From positions 1 to 8,633 of the forward strand of contig CATIYX010000277.1 in assembly GCA_949739095.1 (NCBI GenBank): DNA of 8,633 nucleotides, read 5' to 3'. The DNA comes from an uncultured Clostridia bacterium (GTDB lineage Bacteria > Bacillota > Clostridia > RUG12999). The notes beneath the pieces are model-generated. The model was not told the DNA's origin. It saw only the letters and a list, made by a program, of their open reading frames with translations, and made no database searches. The position numbers and the translations under genes are program-made. Positions 6,045-8,633 of the stretch are shown here, piece by piece (position 1 is the stretch's first letter; every line of letters begins with the position of its first letter).

Positions 6045-8243
6045 TTAACCTTCGGAAGGGAACATTTTATGAGCCTGCCGGAACCGACCGGGCGTCATAG
6101 CAGTATAGGATTTAAACTGTCTGGAAAAGGTGACGGTGTTGGTATAGCCGCAGTGTTCGCTGATTTGCTCAATGGACCAGTCTGTTTCCAACAATTTTTG
6201 TTTAGCGGCGTCCAAACGAGTGCTGGAAAGATAGTCTAAAATTCCCACGCCAAAATGTTCTTTAAACTTTCGTGACAAATAGGCAGGTGTTTTATAAAAC
6301 TTGTCCGCCAAAATTTTCAGGTTCAGATTGCTGTCATCATAATGAGCGCGGATGTAGCTTGCAATTCGTTCCTCCAGTGACACTTGAGTGCTGATTGCAT
6401 CGGGCAGACTGGTTACCATTGTTAAAAATTCGTCTGTGATTCCCAGCAGCAGTGAAGTGGATTTTGCTTCAATTACTTTATAGGCAATGTTGGTTTCATA
6501 GAACTTACTTTTAATATCTGCCTGTGTGCGCCGCTCCAACTCTTGCGCCGCATCGTTCATCATGGTGAGCAGATTAAACTTTACGTCATTCATATTTTTA
6601 CGGTTTTCCGCGCAAAGTTGAATCATGCCGCGCACCACATCGCGCGCCTGGTCGGACCTGCCATCGGCAACGGCAGCGGTGAACAGATTGATATATTTTT
6701 GATATCCGCCGCCGGTCACAATAGGAGACGTGTTTTCTTGCTGCACCACGCCGGGGCAGCCGCGCATTTCCGCACTGTCTAATTGGTGGCTTGCCTCCTG
6801 CCATAGCGTCTGTATTTCATCTAAGTTTTGACAGATATCGCTAAGTGTGACATATGCATCAATACCCAGATAATCTTGTAGTTGGCGATAAGCATGTTCG
6901 ACATCATCTATCCGTACTTCTGTGTCTGAATTGAACAAAAACACAATTGTTTCACCCTGCACGGAATGATAGATGCTACAGGTTGCGCCCAGCAGTTCAT
7001 CAAAAATGTTTGTCACAGCCGTGTACATTAAACTGCGCAGCGATTTCACATTGTCGCCTACTTCGGGCGTATAGATACCCATGTTTTCTACACGCAGCAA
7101 AATCAACTGAAATTGTGTGTGGGAAAATTCTAAAGGCGGGGCCGTTTGCATATCGCCATGAATTATGTGGGTAATAAAACTATCCGCTAAGAAAGAGCGG
7201 CTTTGCATAATATAATGAAGATTGCGCGAAATACTTTGCTGAATCAATTCAAATTCATCACCCTCAAAAGTGTTAGTGTCAAGTAAGTTCAAAATTTCTT
7301 GTACAGGGCGGATTTGTTCCAAAACAAAGCGGCGAATGACCAGTGCGCCAATAGAAAATGTTGCCAGAACCACAAGGAATATCAGCAAAAACAGCAGCCG
7401 TAGTTGCGCGATAACTTCATCTTCTTTTACAAGAATAAGATAACTGAAACTGTAAAAGGAAGAATGACTGATAATATAATGGGTACCGCTGTGTGTGATT
7501 TTTTGTGCTGTTCGTTCCGGCAGATTTTGCAGTAAGGCATCCAGATGCAACGAAGCAGGCAAATTATTGTTAGAGGTGAACGCCACTTGATTTTGACCAT
7601 CAAACAAAATCAAATTTGTTTCCCCGTAGAGATTCGTGTTCGTATTGAGTTTTGCCAGACGGTCGGCAGGAATTTGGATAGCAAGTGTGACAGCAGCTTG
7701 TCCCGCGTTATCATTCATGCTTTTCAGATATAAAATACCATCTGTTGTGCGTATTAAATCACCGGTATGGAAGGTGCGCATCAGTTCCCGCCATTCGCTT
7801 AGCGGCTGCGTAAACACAGTAGAAGATGCTTCATAATAGTTTGTAATGGTATCTCCGCCGTATCGATACCCCACAACATAGTCATATGCATCAAAAAAGA
7901 TAAAGATATCACCGAATAAACCATCGCTGGAGGAAGAAGTAAGAGATAGCTGGCTTTTCAGCGCACTATATTGGGTTGGCGTTGGCGTGTTGCCTGCCAT
8001 GGCAATGCGAATTGTAGAATCGCTTAATAATGTGTTATAGGTAATTGTGAGACGTGTCAATAAATCTTCAACAAATTTTTCATTGCCACTTAATTCGTTT
8101 TCCAACTTGCTTTCTGAATATTGATAAATATAGGAAGCGGCAGTGACATAGATTGATACGCTAAGTAGCAGTGGAATAAGAAACACCACAATATAGCTAT
8201 ACGCCAGTTTCTTAGAAAAACTGTTTTTAGGGAGCAAATTCAT
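6045..8243 (-). CDS. Membrane-anchored sensor, AraC-family transcriptional regulator (732 aa)
   Basis: A one-protein sensor and transcription factor of the YesS-like type. Order of parts: short cytoplasmic N terminus, TM1 (about 15-38), extracellular ligand-binding region of about 240 residues (40-280, Cache-like in size and position), TM2 (about 281-303), a cytoplasmic linker and a central region (about 375-500), then a C-terminal AraC DNA-binding domain (about 625-725). The DNA-binding domain has two helix-turn-helix units, LKILADKFYKTPAYLSRKFK (642-661) and IEQISEHCGYTNTVTFSRQF (691-710), and the typical ending MTPGRFRQ. AAAGAGGTGA precedes the ATG by 9 nt. Such regulators commonly control an adjacent carbohydrate ABC transporter, and a lipoprotein gene starts divergently next to it. 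I infer that it senses a sugar or its binding protein outside the cell; the ligand is unknown. It has its own promoter and terminator and is monocistronic. Confidence 0.93.
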   Translation of the reverse strand: MNLLPKNSFSKKLAYSYIVVFLIPLLLSVSIYVTAASYIYQYSESKLENELSGNEKFVEDLLTRLTITYNTLLSDSTIRIAMAGNTPTPTQYSALKSQLSLTSSSSDGLFGDIFIFFDAYDYVVGYRYGGDTITNYYEASSTVFTQPLSEWRELMRTFHTGDLIRTTDGILYLKSMNDNAGQAAVTLAIQIPADRLAKLNTNTNLYGETNLILFDGQNQVAFTSNNNLPASLHLDALLQNLPERTAQKITHSGTHYIISHSSFYSFSYLILVKEDEVIAQLRLLFLLIFLVVLATFSIGALVIRRFVLEQIRPVQEILNLLDTNTFEGDEFELIQQSISRNLHYIMQSRSFLADSFITHIIHGDMQTAPPLEFSHTQFQLILLRVENMGIYTPEVGDNVKSLRSLMYTAVTNIFDELLGATCSIYHSVQGETIVFLFNSDTEVRIDDVEHAYRQLQDYLGIDAYVTLSDICQNLDEIQTLWQEASHQLDSAEMRGCPGVVQQENTSPIVTGGGYQKYINLFTAAVADGRSDQARDVVRGMIQLCAENRKNMNDVKFNLLTMMNDAAQELERRTQADIKSKFYETNIAYKVIEAKSTSLLLGITDEFLTMVTSLPDAISTQVSLEERIASYIRAHYDDSNLNLKILADKFYKTPAYLSRKFKEHFGVGILDYLSSTRLDAAKQKLLETDWSIEQISEHCGYTNTVTFSRQFKSYTAMTPGRFRQAHKMFPSEG

Positions 8244-8304
8244 AATTCAATTCACCTCTTTCGGCAATAAATCAATTGAAAAATACTTGAATCATTTTTT
8301 AAAG

Positions 8305-8313
8305 AGTATACCA
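8305..8313 (-). promoter_or_regulatory. Extended -10 promoter of the AraC-type regulator
   Basis: On the minus strand TGGTATACT (8313-8305) is an extended -10 element. No good -35 box is seen 16-18 nt upstream, which suggests a weak or activator-dependent promoter. It would give a leader of about 55 nt. Confidence 0.6.
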
Positions 8314-8332
8314 CAAAAAGTGAAGAAAGTAT

Positions 8333-8362
8333 ATACAAAAACGAAAAAATACAAAAACGAAA
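8333..8362. repeat. 14-bp direct repeat, candidate operator
   Basis: ATACAAAAACGAAA occurs exactly at 8333-8346 and again at 8349-8362, a 16-bp period. It lies between the divergent promoters, just upstream of the regulator's promoter and about 65 bp upstream of the lipoprotein's -35 box. AraC-family proteins commonly bind direct repeats, so autoregulation or activation through it is plausible. The surrounding A-rich sequence lowers the significance. Confidence 0.45.
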
Positions 8363-8428
8363 CAAACTAACAAAAACTAAAAAAACGTCAAAAAGTGCGA
8401 TTCTGTATTGCGTTTTTTCTTTTGTTTG

Positions 8429-8457
8429 TTGAAAAAATGTATGTTTTGCGTTATGAT
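8429..8457 (+). promoter_or_regulatory. Sigma-A promoter of the lipoprotein gene
   Basis: TTGAAA (8429-8434), a 17-nt spacer, then TATGAT (8452-8457). The predicted start is near 8464, giving an 86-nt leader before the ATG at 8550. It diverges from the regulator's promoter. Confidence 0.75.
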
Positions 8458-8549
8458 GGTCTCATATACAAAATGCGAAAGTGCCCATTGCGGCGCCAGT
8501 AGCGATTTATATGTAAATGATAAAAATAATACAAAGGGAGGAACATCTC

Positions 8550-8633
8550 ATGAAAAGAAAATTATTTGCATCAGTAATGGCAGGTATGCTGGCATTAACA
8601 TTGCTTGCAGGCTGCGGCAACGGTGAAGTCAAT
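8550..8633 (+). CDS. Lipoprotein, probable ABC transporter solute-binding protein (N-terminal fragment)
   Basis: Only the first 28 residues are in the window; the gene continues past the right edge. AAGGGAGG (8534-8541) lies 8 nt before the ATG. MKRK is followed by a hydrophobic stretch and the lipobox LLAGC, with the lipid-carrying cysteine at residue 22, then GNGE. This is a class II signal peptide for export and anchoring on the outer face of the membrane. In this setting, divergent from a YesS-like AraC regulator, such lipoproteins are most often sugar solute-binding proteins heading an ABC transporter operon. The lipoprotein call is firm; the substrate-binding role is inferred from the neighbour only. 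Confidence 0.85.
   Translation, partial: MKRKLFASVMAGMLALTLLAGCGNGEVN

Noticed and set aside
5916..6239. A 107-codon plus-strand frame at the end of the regulator gene
   Set aside because: It runs through the regulator's terminator and antisense to its DNA-binding domain; no ribosome site.
8333..8362. The direct repeat as the start of a CRISPR array
   Set aside because: Only two 14-bp copies with a 2-bp gap; no spacers and no cas genes.
8244..8549. A CcpA catabolite-control (cre) site near the sugar-type promoter
   Set aside because: I found no stretch matching the TGnnAnCGnTnnCA pattern.
8408..8626. A 72-codon plus-strand frame at the right edge
   Set aside because: It covers the lipoprotein promoter and leader and is out of frame with the lipoprotein start, which has a better ribosome site and a clear signal peptide.

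Overview
The window looks like chromosomal DNA of a low-to-mid GC Gram-positive anaerobe (Firmicutes, class Clostridia; I would guess Oscillospirales or Lachnospirales but cannot prove it). The grounds are a T-box leader in front of thrS, strong AAGGAGG-type ribosome binding sites, a clostridial-type DUF2325 small protein, a YesS-like membrane-anchored AraC regulator, and consensus sigma-A promoters.

Left part (1-2900, + strand): a small unrecognised 98-aa protein gene is followed by a gene-free stretch with back-to-back inverted repeats (377-536). Then comes a textbook threonine T-box module: promoter at 548-576, Stem I with a putative ACC specifier, a TGGAACC antiterminator bulge, and a 16-bp terminator. 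It controls thrS (972-2735). The ThrRS has intact editing, catalytic and anticodon-binding parts but lacks almost all of the N-terminal TGS domain. A ~140-bp imperfect inverted repeat follows thrS and probably acts as its terminator, or is a MITE-like element.

Middle part: a strong promoter overlapped and followed by two copies of an AGTTAG-N6 inverted motif drives a cysteine-rich DUF2325 protein (+). It meets a convergent two-gene minus-strand operon, a MATE efflux pump (5615-4230) followed by a class I SAM methyltransferase (4186-3446), at one shared bidirectional terminator whose stem contains both stop codons.

Right part: a 429-bp gene-free gap holds the MATE promoter, a perfect 16-nt palindrome and the terminator of the next gene. 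That gene is a 732-aa two-TM sensor/AraC-type regulator (minus strand, 8243-6045). It is divergent from a lipoprotein gene (+, starts 8550, cut by the window end), most likely the solute-binding protein of a sugar ABC transporter under its control. The shared intergenic region has an identifiable promoter each way and a 14-bp tandem repeat that is a candidate operator.

I found no clearly undescribed multi-gene system. The most unusual items are the TGS-less ThrRS, the two structured intergenic elements, and the paired operator-like sites before DUF2325.
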